Origin: Pelagibacteraceae bacterium AG-390-L03
Lineage (GTDB): Bacteria; Pseudomonadota; Alphaproteobacteria; Pelagibacterales; Pelagibacteraceae
Assembly (NCBI GenBank): GCA_003279685.1
Contig: QCHA01000001.1
Span: 1-64,000, forward strand
Direction: 5' to 3'
Length of the DNA: 64,000 nucleotides
This document shows, one piece after another, positions 56,513 to 64,000 of this stretch (position 1 is the stretch's first letter; each line of letters opens with the position of its first letter). Under the pieces are notes generated by a model, which searched no databases, was not told the DNA's origin, and was given only the letters and a program-made list of their open reading frames with translations. A program made the position numbers and the translations under genes.

Positions 56513-58219
56513 CTAAAACATAAAATATCTTTGTGCCAAAGGAAGCTCTTTAGCCGGTTCACAGGTAATTATTTCACCATCTGCTTTTACCTCGTATGTC
56601 TCAGGATTAACCTCAATCTTTGGACACTTATTATTTAAAATCATGTCTTTTTTTGAAATAGCTCTTGTATTTTCTACAGGCAGTAAATCTTTTCTTATAC
56701 TTGCATCTTTTAATGAATTCTTTTCAAGAGCTAATTTACTTGTGAAAATTACTGAAGATTTCTCTAAAGAAGTTCCAAATGATGAAAACATTGGTCTAGT
56801 ATATACTGGTTGTGGAGTTGGAATTGATGCATTTGGGTCTCCCATTTGTGCACAAGCTATACTTCCACCTATTAATATCATCTCTGGCTTTGCGCCAAAG
56901 AATGCTGGGTCCCATAAAACTAAATCTGCACGTTTATTTTTTTCAATGCTACCAATATGTTTCGAAATTCCATGAGCGATTGCTGGATTAATTGTGTATT
57001 TTGCTAAATATCTCTTAACTCTAAAGTTATCATTGTCTCCTTTTTCCTCTGGTAAACTTCCTCTTTGAACTTTCATTTTATGTGCAGTTTGCCAAGTTCT
57101 AATGATAACTTCTCCAACTCTACCCATAGCCTGACTATCTGATGCAATGATTGAAAAAGCTCCCATGTCATGAAGAATGTCTTCCGCTGCAATTGTTTCT
57201 CTTCTTATTCTACTTTCAGCAAATGCTACATCTTCTGGGATAGATTTATCAAGATGGTGACAAACCATAAGCATATCCAAATGCTCCTCTATAGTATTGA
57301 CTGTATATGGTCTGGTAGGATTTGTGGAAGATGGAATAACATACTCTTCTCCACAAACTTTAATTATATCAGGTGCATGTCCACCGCCTGCACCTTCTGT
57401 GTGAAAAGCATGAATGGTTCTTTTATTTATTGCTTTGATAGTATTTTCTACAAACCCACTTTCATTTAAAGTGTCTGTGTGAATCATTACTTGAACATCA
57501 TTTTTGTCAGCAATATTCAAACAATTATCAATTGCTCCAGGAGTTGTTCCCCAATCCTCATGTAATTTTAAAGCTGAAGCTCCGGCTAGAATTTGTTCTT
57601 CAAGACCTTCTGGTAATGAAGAATTGCCTTTCCCAGCAAAAGCTAAATTCATAGAAAAACCATCTGCAGATTGAATCATTCTTTGTATGTGCCATGGTCC
57701 AGGTGTACACGTTGTTGCAAGTGTACCATGAGCAGGTCCAGTTCCTCCTCCAAGCATGGTTGTGATACCTGAGTGCAAAGCATCATCAATTTGTTGGGGA
57801 CATATATAATGAATATGACTGTCAAAACCTCCAGCTGTTAAAATTTTTCCTTCTCCAGCAATTATCTCTGTTCCTGGACCAATAATAATATTTACTTTAG
57901 ATTGAGTATCTGGATTACCAGCTTTACCAATTTCTAATATTTTTCCATCCTTTAAACCTACATCAGCTTTATAAATTCCATTTACATCAACTATTAAAGC
58001 ATTGGTAATAACAGTATCAGCAGCGCCTTTTTCTCTGCTTATTTGAGATTGACCCATCCCGTCTCTAATTACTTTTCCGCCGCCAAACTTTACTTCCTCA
58101 CCATAAGTAGTTAGGTCGTTCTCAACCTCAATAAATAAGTCAGTATCTGCAAGCCTTACTTTATCTCCTGTAGTAGGCCCATACATATCTGCATAAGCAG
58201 CTCTAGAAATTTTAGCCAC
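56513..58219 (-). CDS. ureC: urease alpha subunit
   Basis: Catalytic subunit, urea to ammonia and carbamate. 568 residues, near the 567 of Klebsiella. Active-site residues: His135 and His137 (DSHIHYI), carbamylated Lys218 ([12 protein letters not shown]), His247, His273, the flap Cys320-His321 ([13 protein letters not shown]) and Asp361 ([11 protein letters not shown]). All nickel ligands are present, so it should be active if nickel is available. Confidence 0.97.
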   Translation of the reverse strand: MAKISRAAYADMYGPTTGDKVRLADTDLFIEVENDLTTYGEEVKFGGGKVIRDGMGQSQISREKGAADTVITNALIVDVNGIYKADVGLKDGKILEIGKAGNPDTQSKVNIIIGPGTEIIAGEGKILTAGGFDSHIHYICPQQIDDALHSGITTMLGGGTGPAHGTLATTCTPGPWHIQRMIQSADGFSMNLAFAGKGNSSLPEGLEEQILAGASALKLHEDWGTTPGAIDNCLNIADKNDVQVMIHTDTLNESGFVENTIKAINKRTIHAFHTEGAGGGHAPDIIKVCGEEYVIPSSTNPTRPYTVNTIEEHLDMLMVCHHLDKSIPEDVAFAESRIRRETIAAEDILHDMGAFSIIASDSQAMGRVGEVIIRTWQTAHKMKVQRGSLPEEKGDNDNFRVKRYLAKYTINPAIAHGISKHIGSIEKNKRADLVLWDPAFFGAKPEMILIGGSIACAQMGDPNASIPTPQPVYTRPMFSSFGTSLEKSSVIFTSKLALEKNSLKDASIRKDLLPVENTRAISKKDMILNNKCPKIEVNPETYEVKADGEIITCEPAKELPLAQRYFMF

Positions 58220-58533
58220 TATAAATTACCCATAACCTTCTTATTGAACCCGTATATTTTTTTTAATCCATTTATTTCTATAAGCTCAACATCTTTAGAT
58301 TGACCTGGCTCAAATCTTACAGCAGTTCCTGATGGTATATTTAATCTTTTTCCATATGATAATTTCCTATCAAAAATTAAATACTCGTTTGTTTCAAAAA
58401 AATGATAATGACTTCCAACTTGTACGGGTCTATCTCCAGAATTAGAAATTTTAATTTTAGTAACTTTGGAGTCTTTATTTAAGTCTATTTTATCGTTTTT
58501 TGTAATTACTTCACCTGGATTCATAATTATCAC
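58219..58533 (-). CDS. ureB: urease beta subunit
   Basis: 104 residues: [57 protein letters not shown]. Structural subunit of the urease trimer. Overlaps ureC by one base and ureA by 4. Separate from ureA as in the three-subunit enzymes, not fused. Confidence 0.96.
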   Translation of the reverse strand: MIIMNPGEVITKNDKIDLNKDSKVTKIKISNSGDRPVQVGSHYHFFETNEYLIFDRKLSYGKRLNIPSGTAVRFEPGQSKDVELIEINGLKKIYGFNKKVMGNL

Positions 58534-58832
58534 CTAATAGGTTTGTGTACTGTTACTAACTTGGTTCCATCAGGAAAAGTAGCTTCTACTTGAACTTCCT
58601 TGACCATATCTGGAATGCCTTCCATACAATCCTTTTTTTTAACAACATGAGCTCCAGCCTCCATCAATTCTGCAACACTTTTACCTTCTCTTGCTCCCTC
58701 GACTACAAAATCTGTTATTAAAGCGATAGCCTCTGGATAATTCAATTTTATACCTTTTGATAACCGATTTTTAGCAACAATTGCTGCAAGGCTTATTAAA
58801 AGTTTATCTTTTTCTCTAGGAGTTAGTTTCAT
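58530..58832 (-). CDS. ureA: urease gamma subunit
   Basis: 100 residues: [55 protein letters not shown] and [24 protein letters not shown]. The smallest structural subunit. Starts immediately after the ureD stop. Confidence 0.96.
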   Translation of the reverse strand: MKLTPREKDKLLISLAAIVAKNRLSKGIKLNYPEAIALITDFVVEGAREGKSVAELMEAGAHVVKKKDCMEGIPDMVKEVQVEATFPDGTKLVTVHKPIR

Positions 58833-59642
58833 TTATATGTTCCATACTTTTGGTATTTTTGAATCTTCAAAAAAATAAGATAAAATTTTATCAATTGCAA
58901 ATTTAAGATTATAACTATCTTTAGATAAAAGTCTTAGGATCAATTTATTATCCCAGTGAGAATAATTTGAAGTTGTATTTTCATTATTTGTTAGAGTTTC
59001 AGATAAATTATTCACATTATTCAAAAATTTTTTTCCTACAATAATAATTGTCGCAACTGCAGAATTATTATTTAATGTAGAAAAGCTATTCAAATATTTT
59101 TTCTCAAAAAAATTTGTATTTATTGCCTCTGTATGAATTAATTTATTATCTATATTAATATTCCAAAAATCTGAAAAATATCCTTTTTCAAATACCTCCT
59201 TCATTGAAGTACGTCCAAAAATAATATTTTCACAAAGTAGTAAATTTGAATCTTTAGATAAATTAAAATTTATTTTTCTTTTTAAATTACAATTATTAAA
59301 TAAAATTAATTCTTTAGGTAACCAAAATAAACTTGAATTATTTAACAAATTTAAATTAATTTCTAAGTTGGCTGGATTACCAAACCCACTGTAAATTTTT
59401 TCTGCCGCCTGGGTTGAAATACAAAGATTCGATTTATCAATCTTTATATCGTAATTGTATTCATCTCCGCTGGTAATTCCACCAGCAGTATTTATAAGCA
59501 TTAATTGTTTTAAATTTTCATGAAAATCTGGCATCAAAGCTTTTAAAGATCCTTGTTGATAAAGTTTTTGTAAATTTTGATCTTTAATTTTTATTTCTAA
59601 TCTACCTTTTGATTTTTCTAGTTTTTTTTGACTTATATTCAT
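58833..59642 (-). CDS. ureD: urease accessory protein UreD
   Basis: 269 residues: GRLEIKIKDQNLQKLYQQGSLKALMPDF, TAGGITSGDEYNYDI (the family's GG..GD block), ISTQAAEKIYSG, and FFEDSKIPKVWNI at the end. First gene of the operon; with UreF and UreG it loads nickel. The sequence is rich in Asn and Lys, more so than the neighbours, which fits low constraint rather than recent transfer. Confidence 0.9.
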   Translation of the reverse strand: MNISQKKLEKSKGRLEIKIKDQNLQKLYQQGSLKALMPDFHENLKQLMLINTAGGITSGDEYNYDIKIDKSNLCISTQAAEKIYSGFGNPANLEINLNLLNNSSLFWLPKELILFNNCNLKRKINFNLSKDSNLLLCENIIFGRTSMKEVFEKGYFSDFWNINIDNKLIHTEAINTNFFEKKYLNSFSTLNNNSAVATIIIVGKKFLNNVNNLSETLTNNENTTSNYSHWDNKLILRLLSKDSYNLKFAIDKILSYFFEDSKIPKVWNI

Positions 59643-59728
59643 CCCTTTATCCTAGCACAAAAAAACTTTTTTATTATTTGTCAATTATTAGAGCTTGAAT
59701 TATGTGGCCTTTTTAATAAAAAAGAAGC

Positions 59729-59950
59729 ATGCAAAACCAAGAAATAGTCAAAATAATTGATAACCTTAAAGGACGAAGAGGTTATGAGGAAAAAAGAGCG
59801 TCTAAATTAGGTTTTTCATCTCTTTATGCTTATTTTGAAGACAAAATTTCAAAGAAACAAAAAGCTATTGAAGACGAGCAAAAAGAATTAGAAGCTGCAA
59901 AAATTGAAGACCAACCAAAAGCAAATAAAAAAAGCTGCGGTTGTTGTTAA
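59729..59950 (+). CDS. small Cys-tailed protein of unknown function
   Basis: 73 residues, charged and helical in the first half (NQEIVKIIDNLKGRRGYEEKRASKLGFSSLYAYFEDKISKKQ), then a coiled-coil-like EDEQKELEAAK stretch and a C-terminal KKSCGCC. A CGCC tail could bind a metal or be a redox or lipid-attachment site. No family recognised. Divergent from ureD; the next gene follows 4 bases later. Confidence 0.55.
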   Translation: MQNQEIVKIIDNLKGRRGYEEKRASKLGFSSLYAYFEDKISKKQKAIEDEQKELEAAKIEDQPKANKKSCGCC

Positions 59951-59954
59951 ATAA

Positions 59955-60740
59955 ATGAGTTTTTATAAACCGGAAAAGTTACCTAAATTAATGGTAGCTC
60001 CAAATGGAGCTAGAAAAGTAAAAAAAGATCATCCAGCTGTTCCTTTAACAATTAGCGAGACAGTAGCAACAGCAAAATCTTGTTATAAAGCTGGTGCAGG
60101 TGCAATACATTTGCATGTAAGAGATAAAGAAGGTCAACACGTATTAGATGCAGGACTTTATAAAGAAGCACTAAATGAATTAGAGCATCAAGTACCAGAA
60201 ATGCATATACAAGTTACAACTGAGGCTATTGGAAAATATTCTCCAGCAGATATGCGGAAGCTTGCATATGATGTAACTCCTCCCGGTACATCAATTGGAA
60301 CATCAGAATTAATTCCTTCTAGAAAACCTGAAGAGGAAGATATCAAACTTTATAAATATTTAACTGAAGCAGGTACAAAAGTTCAACACATACTTTATAA
60401 ACCTGAAGATATAGATTTATTAGTTGAATTACTAAATAAAGCAGAAATTCAAATCAATGATGCTTGGTGTTTATTTGTTATTGGTCATTATAGTGGAAGA
60501 ATAAGCTATCCAGAAAATATTTCACTGTTTGTAAAAAAAATGGAAGAGCATAAAGTAAATCTTGATTGGGCAATATGTGCTTTTGGAAAAGAAGAAATGA
60601 GTTGTTTAGAAAAAGCTATAAGTCTAGGAGGAAAAATAAGAGTTGGATTTGAAAATTCATTATTTATGCCTAATGGAGAAATTGCTCCAGACAACCACAT
60701 CAAAGTTGATGCTGTTAATAAATTGTTTCAATTAAACTAA
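59955..60740 (+). CDS. beta-keto acid cleavage enzyme family protein (DUF849)
   Basis: 261 residues: APNGARKVKKDHPAVPLTISETVATAKSCYKAGAGAIHLHVRD (zinc His pair of the TIM barrel), PGTSIGTSELIPSR, WCLFVIGHYS, and GGKIRVGFENSLFMPNGE. BKACE enzymes condense acetyl-CoA with a beta-keto acid to give acetoacetate and a CoA ester; substrate specificity varies widely. Its 3' end overlaps the convergent flavin hydroxylase gene by 9 bases. Confidence 0.85.
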   Translation: MSFYKPEKLPKLMVAPNGARKVKKDHPAVPLTISETVATAKSCYKAGAGAIHLHVRDKEGQHVLDAGLYKEALNELEHQVPEMHIQVTTEAIGKYSPADMRKLAYDVTPPGTSIGTSELIPSRKPEEEDIKLYKYLTEAGTKVQHILYKPEDIDLLVELLNKAEIQINDAWCLFVIGHYSGRISYPENISLFVKKMEEHKVNLDWAICAFGKEEMSCLEKAISLGGKIRVGFENSLFMPNGEIAPDNHIKVDAVNKLFQLN

Positions 60741-62192
60741 AATAGATAAATTCTTATTTAAATAAGATTTAAAATCCTTAACTGATTTACATGAAGAAAG
60801 AATAAATCTATCTGGTCTTACTATTATAGCTTTTGAATTAGAATTTTTAAAAAATTTTTCTAAATCTTTATTATTTTTGGATTGTATTGAATTCAATTTA
60901 CCAGAGATGTTATTTTTAATCTCTTTTGATAATATTAAAATTGGTTTTAATGAAAATTCATCATCTAATGATTTGCCATTTCTTATTTTAAATTGAGGAA
61001 ATATTTTTCCTCGATTTTTATCTTGACCCTTTCCTAGACCTTTACCTAGTTTAGGTTTAATCGATTTCATACTCTTTTGACCATCAGGTGTAGAAGAGAC
61101 TTTTCCAGTTATATTTGAAGTTCCAACTGCATTGACAAATTCCCCCATTTTAGCTGTTGTTTTTATGTATTCTTTAACATTTGAATATCTCTCAGATTGA
61201 TACGTTTTAAGGAGTTTATCACTATGATTATTTTTTAAACAATATGCTATTTTCCAGGATAGATTTGATGCATCTCTAATTCCAGCACACATTCCTTGAC
61301 CCATAAAAGGGGGCATTAAATGTGCGGCGTCCCCAGCAAGAAAAACTCTACCTTTTTTCCAATTTTTTGAAATTGCAGATTGAAATGTATAAATGGTCTT
61401 TCTTTCCATAAAAGCATCACTGGGTTTTAACCATGGTTTTAAAAAATTCCAAATATATGAATTAGATAAGACTTTTTTTTCACTTTCATTGTCATGGATT
61501 GCAAACTCCCACCTCCTTCTTTTACCCACATTTCGACAATAAGTGGCTGGACGTTTTGGATTAGAATATTGAATGGTTCTATCTGGTAGTTCTTTTTTAT
61601 CTTTTTTTAAAATTAAATCTACTACAGCCCATTTTTGAGTAAATCCTAGATTTTGAAATTTTGCTTTTATCTGTTCTCTTGTTGTTGAATTAGCACCATC
61701 ACATCCGACAACATACTTAGAACTTATTTCTTTAAATCTTTTATTATTAACATTTTCAATAATTATTTTTACTGAATTTTTATCTTCTTTAAGATTAACA
61801 ACTTTTGTATTTTGCATTATTGTTACTTTTTTAAAGTCTTTTAGTCTTCCCCTAAGTTTTCTTTCTAGGTCTGGCTGATGAAATCTATAACTTGGATACC
61901 AACCATTCTCAGTTACTGATCTTGGTCTTGGCCAATCTAATACTTCTTTATTTTTAGAATTAACAAATTTTGTTCCTTTATTAATTATTGTATGTTTTAA
62001 AAATTTATCTGTAATACCAATTGTTTGAAAAACTCTCATAATCTCATCATCAAAATGAACGGCTCTGGGTAAAGGATAAAAACTTTTTTCTTTTTCAACT
62101 ATCAAAATTGAAAAACCATGTAACGCTAATAGATTAGCTAAGGTACCTCCTGTGGGGCCAAAACCTATAATTACAACGTCATACTTTTTCAT
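60732..62192 (-). CDS. FAD-dependent aromatic hydroxylase (MhpA-like)
   Basis: 486 residues of the class A flavin monooxygenase type: VVIIGFGPTGGTLANLLALHGF (FAD dinucleotide motif), PRAVHFDDEIMRVFQTIG, YVVGCDGANSTTRE, and GRVFLAGDAAHLMPPFMGQGMCAGIRDASNLSWKI (GD motif). Resembles 3-(3-hydroxyphenyl)propionate or similar phenol hydroxylases. Next to an extradiol dioxygenase gene (17 bases), so it probably makes the catechol that enzyme opens. Confidence 0.82.
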   Translation of the reverse strand: MKKYDVVIIGFGPTGGTLANLLALHGFSILIVEKEKSFYPLPRAVHFDDEIMRVFQTIGITDKFLKHTIINKGTKFVNSKNKEVLDWPRPRSVTENGWYPSYRFHQPDLERKLRGRLKDFKKVTIMQNTKVVNLKEDKNSVKIIIENVNNKRFKEISSKYVVGCDGANSTTREQIKAKFQNLGFTQKWAVVDLILKKDKKELPDRTIQYSNPKRPATYCRNVGKRRRWEFAIHDNESEKKVLSNSYIWNFLKPWLKPSDAFMERKTIYTFQSAISKNWKKGRVFLAGDAAHLMPPFMGQGMCAGIRDASNLSWKIAYCLKNNHSDKLLKTYQSERYSNVKEYIKTTAKMGEFVNAVGTSNITGKVSSTPDGQKSMKSIKPKLGKGLGKGQDKNRGKIFPQFKIRNGKSLDDEFSLKPILILSKEIKNNISGKLNSIQSKNNKDLEKFFKNSNSKAIIVRPDRFILSSCKSVKDFKSYLNKNLSILV

Positions 62193-62209
62193 TTAAAAAA
62201 TAATAATTT

Positions 62210-63184
62210 TTATTTTTTGTTAATAGTATTTGAGTATAGCCAAGGACAATCAATAAAAAGTGGTGCTTGTTTTCCTTCAGAGGCTGTTTCTAATCTTTTG
62301 TTTCTAAACTTCATTCTTTCTTCATCAGGTAAATATAATCTTTCATGTCCCCAAAAACTTGGTCCTTCAAATGTCTCTATTGGCTTCCATGTTTTGGGAT
62401 CAATAATTCTTCCACCCCAACCATTTTCAATAAAAAATCCTGACGGTGTTATAGAATAAAATGATGTCATATAATCATTAGTGTGCCTTCCAAGAGTATA
62501 AGCTATTTTATTATCTTGATATTGAAGTAAGTCATACCCTTGACCAACATCATCTAAACTATTGTACTCAACCATGAAATGATGAAAACCAGTTCTACCA
62601 GACCCAAATAGTGCTAAACTATGATGTCTTCCATTTACATGAAAAAAACATAGAGAAATTGGTGTATGACTATAATCGCTTATTTTAAAGCCCAAAACTT
62701 CAGTGTAAAATGGTATTAAATCATCAATTTTTTTAACATGAATTACTGCATGACCCATTCCAAGAGCGCCTGTTTTAAACCCCGAAATTGGACGACTTGG
62801 TTTAAATGGATCCGTATCATTCATAGGATTATAAACTAGCTCAATTCTATTTCCTTGAGGATCATTAAAATAAATTAAATCTTCAACAAACCTTTTATCA
62901 GCAAAAGATGTTTTGCCTTGTTGAACTTGAATTTTATTTTCTTCTAATTTTGATGCAAAGAATAATAAATCTTCTTTCTCATCAACTTCCCAACCCATAA
63001 ATCCAAGACCATCACCCGTATCACCTGTTATTGTTAATCTTTGTTTTTGATCGTCCATTCTAAAAGATAAAATATCTTTTCCTCGATCAACTTGCTGCAT
63101 GCCTAAACTTTTTTGAGTATAGTCTGACCAATCTTCAAATTTATCTGAGTTTACTCCAATGTAACTAAGAGCTTTTATAGCCAT
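62210..63184 (-). CDS. type I extradiol ring-cleavage dioxygenase (VOC)
   Basis: 324 residues, two VOC halves. By comparison with BphC, iron ligands are His145 (GMGHAVIHV), His202 (FHHFMVEY) and Glu253 (FFIENGWGG); the supporting His234 (LGRHTND) and Tyr243 also match. Such enzymes open catechols next to the two hydroxyls. The substrate (biphenyl-diol, hydroxyphenylpropionate-diol or another) is not readable. Confidence 0.85.
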   Translation of the reverse strand: MAIKALSYIGVNSDKFEDWSDYTQKSLGMQQVDRGKDILSFRMDDQKQRLTITGDTGDGLGFMGWEVDEKEDLLFFASKLEENKIQVQQGKTSFADKRFVEDLIYFNDPQGNRIELVYNPMNDTDPFKPSRPISGFKTGALGMGHAVIHVKKIDDLIPFYTEVLGFKISDYSHTPISLCFFHVNGRHHSLALFGSGRTGFHHFMVEYNSLDDVGQGYDLLQYQDNKIAYTLGRHTNDYMTSFYSITPSGFFIENGWGGRIIDPKTWKPIETFEGPSFWGHERLYLPDEERMKFRNKRLETASEGKQAPLFIDCPWLYSNTINKK

Positions 63185-63206
63185 CTAAATTTTTCCTAAA
63201 TAAAAT

Positions 63207-63228
63207 GAGCCCACAAAGACGTGGGCTC
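63207..63228 (-). terminator. hairpin terminator between TRAP binding protein and dioxygenase
   Basis: Eight-base stem GAGCCCAC / GTGGGCTC (63207-63214 and 63221-63228), six-base loop. On the minus strand a T-rich ATTTTATTTA follows, so it probably ends the TRAP transcript. Confidence 0.7.
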
Positions 63229-63245
63229 AAAAGTATATATTATTA

Positions 63246-64000
63246 TTAACCTTCTACTGCAGTAATGATTTGTCTAGCTCTGTTTAGAACTGCATCACCA
63301 TCAAGGCCTTTACCACTCATTTCTTTTAACCAATTAGATTCGATTGGTGCTAATATTTTTTTATATTCAGCAATAACGTCATCTGATGCAATTATGATTT
63401 CATGATCTGCTCTTTTTGAGATTTCATTTTTCATTACCGCATTTTGATTATCAATTAAGTTTGAAGCCCAATCACCAAAAGCATGACCACTGTATTTATT
63501 GATACAAGCTTGTGCACCTGATGATAAGCTATTAAACTTATCTTCATTCATGATCAAACCAAATGTAGCGTTAGTGATGTTAACTTCTGTATGGTATTTG
63601 GTTACGTCAAATAATCTGAAAGATCCAACAGCAGTATATGGAAAAGGTGTTCCATCAACTACGCCTTTGCTTAAAGCTTCTGAAGTTCCTGGTGCAGGTA
63701 CTTTTACTCCAGTTGCTCCTAAAGTTTTTAAAATTGTTCCAGCGATTTTACTTGGTACTCTCATTTTTTTACCTTTAAAATCTGCAGGATTTACAACTTT
63801 AGTATCTTTCATATGAATTTGATATCCAGGATTAGAGTGAAGACCTATCACTTTAATTCCTGCCATTTCTTTATCCAAATAACCTTCTTTAAATAAAGAA
63901 TTTAAAGCCGTTGTTCCAGCTTTAGAAGTTTTTGTAAGAAATGGTAATTCAATTACTGAACTTAAAGGAAATTGACCTCCAATGTATCCTAATACAGTCC
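63246..64000 (-). CDS. TRAP transporter solute-binding protein DctP, 5' end outside window
   Basis: At least 251 codons, open at the right edge; the apparent start at 63878 is an internal TTG, since the same frame continues upstream (IGGQFPLSSVIELPFL...). Seen: KGKKMRVPSKIAGTILKTLGATGVKVP, LSKGVVDGTPFPYTAVGSF and an ATFGLIMNEDKFNSL stretch, the DctP family pattern. It brings a carboxylic acid, here perhaps an aromatic one, to its membrane partners, which would lie to the right. Confidence 0.85.
   Translation of the reverse strand, partial: TVLGYIGGQFPLSSVIELPFLTKTSKAGTTALNSLFKEGYLDKEMAGIKVIGLHSNPGYQIHMKDTKVVNPADFKGKKMRVPSKIAGTILKTLGATGVKVPAPGTSEALSKGVVDGTPFPYTAVGSFRLFDVTKYHTEVNITNATFGLIMNEDKFNSLSSGAQACINKYSGHAFGDWASNLIDNQNAVMKNEISKRADHEIIIASDDVIAEYKKILAPIESNWLKEMSGKGLDGDAVLNRARQIITAVEG

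Noticed and set aside
59643-59728. TTGACA upstream of ureD as a full promoter
   Set aside because: No -10 box at 15-19 bases; the next TAGGAT is 24 bases away, so the call would be weak.
63876-63878. TTG at 63876-63878 as start of the TRAP binding protein
   Set aside because: The frame stays open upstream with DctP-like sequence to the window edge, so this codon is internal.

Overview
The window looks like a piece of a small, streamlined marine alphaproteobacterial chromosome of the SAR11 clade (Pelagibacterales). This is judged from the very AT-rich sequence, the dense packing (many genes overlap by 1-20 bases; the only gene-poor stretch is a 220-base gap made by a repeat), the tandem glycine riboswitch in front of gcvTHP that is known from SAR11, and the protein families present. 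No rRNA, tRNA, CRISPR array, IS element or phage module was seen. No dedicated DNA-binding transcription factor was recognised in 64 kb; the only clear regulatory devices are the riboswitch, two SOS-type operators and a few terminators.

Layout. 0-2.6 kb: a large Mrr-like nuclease-domain protein, open at the left edge, and a small protein behind short tandem repeats. 2.6-6.9 kb (minus): an operon of an EamA exporter/importer, a creatinase-like hydrolase, a glycine amidinotransferase and a threonine aldolase, all touching glycine or guanidino metabolism. 7-15 kb: molybdenum cofactor genes (moeA, mobA), divergent from an NAD-type molybdenum formate dehydrogenase locus (NifU-like protein, HPP protein, FdhD, fused gamma-beta subunit, alpha subunit). 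15-18.8 kb: SelO, a DAO-family oxidase, TspO and a short-chain dehydrogenase. 18.8-22.6 kb (minus): a lipid-modification cluster (DUF3833 lipoprotein, cyclopropane synthase, DUF1365, COG2907 oxidoreductase). 22.6-27.1 kb (minus): gcvT-gcvH-gcvP behind a tandem glycine riboswitch. 27.1-31.7 kb: a 5-oxoprolinase (pxpABC) locus with an EamA transporter, a TPR lipoprotein-like secreted protein and a D-glutamate cyclase-family protein. 31.7-36.7 kb: a Liv-type ABC transporter whose livH-livM junction carries an exact threefold 110-bp repeat. 36.7-52 kb: housekeeping genes (TerC, PanB, GloA, GuaA, a CBS-less GuaB, RlmE, PssA, Psd, Icd, AlaS, RecA, TolC, a glycerate kinase-like protein). 52-55 kb: GFA and cupin proteins and an SOS-type umuDC operon. 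55-59.6 kb (minus): a complete urease operon ureD-A-B-C-E-F-G. 59.7-64 kb: a small Cys-tailed protein, a beta-keto acid cleavage enzyme, and a right-edge cluster of an aromatic-type flavin hydroxylase, an extradiol dioxygenase and a TRAP solute-binding protein, cut by the window edge.

How the parts could fit together: creatinase releases urea plus a glycine-type product, urease turns urea into ammonia, threonine aldolase makes glycine, and the glycine cleavage system consumes glycine under control of a glycine-sensing riboswitch. Glycine and one-carbon flow is therefore a theme (formate dehydrogenase, DAO-family oxidase and GFA protein also sit on C1 routes), but the links between loci are inference. 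The most striking sequence-level structures are the livH-livM triplication, which creates two extra translationally coupled micro-genes, and an 11-base complement between the riboswitch linker and the gcvT start site.
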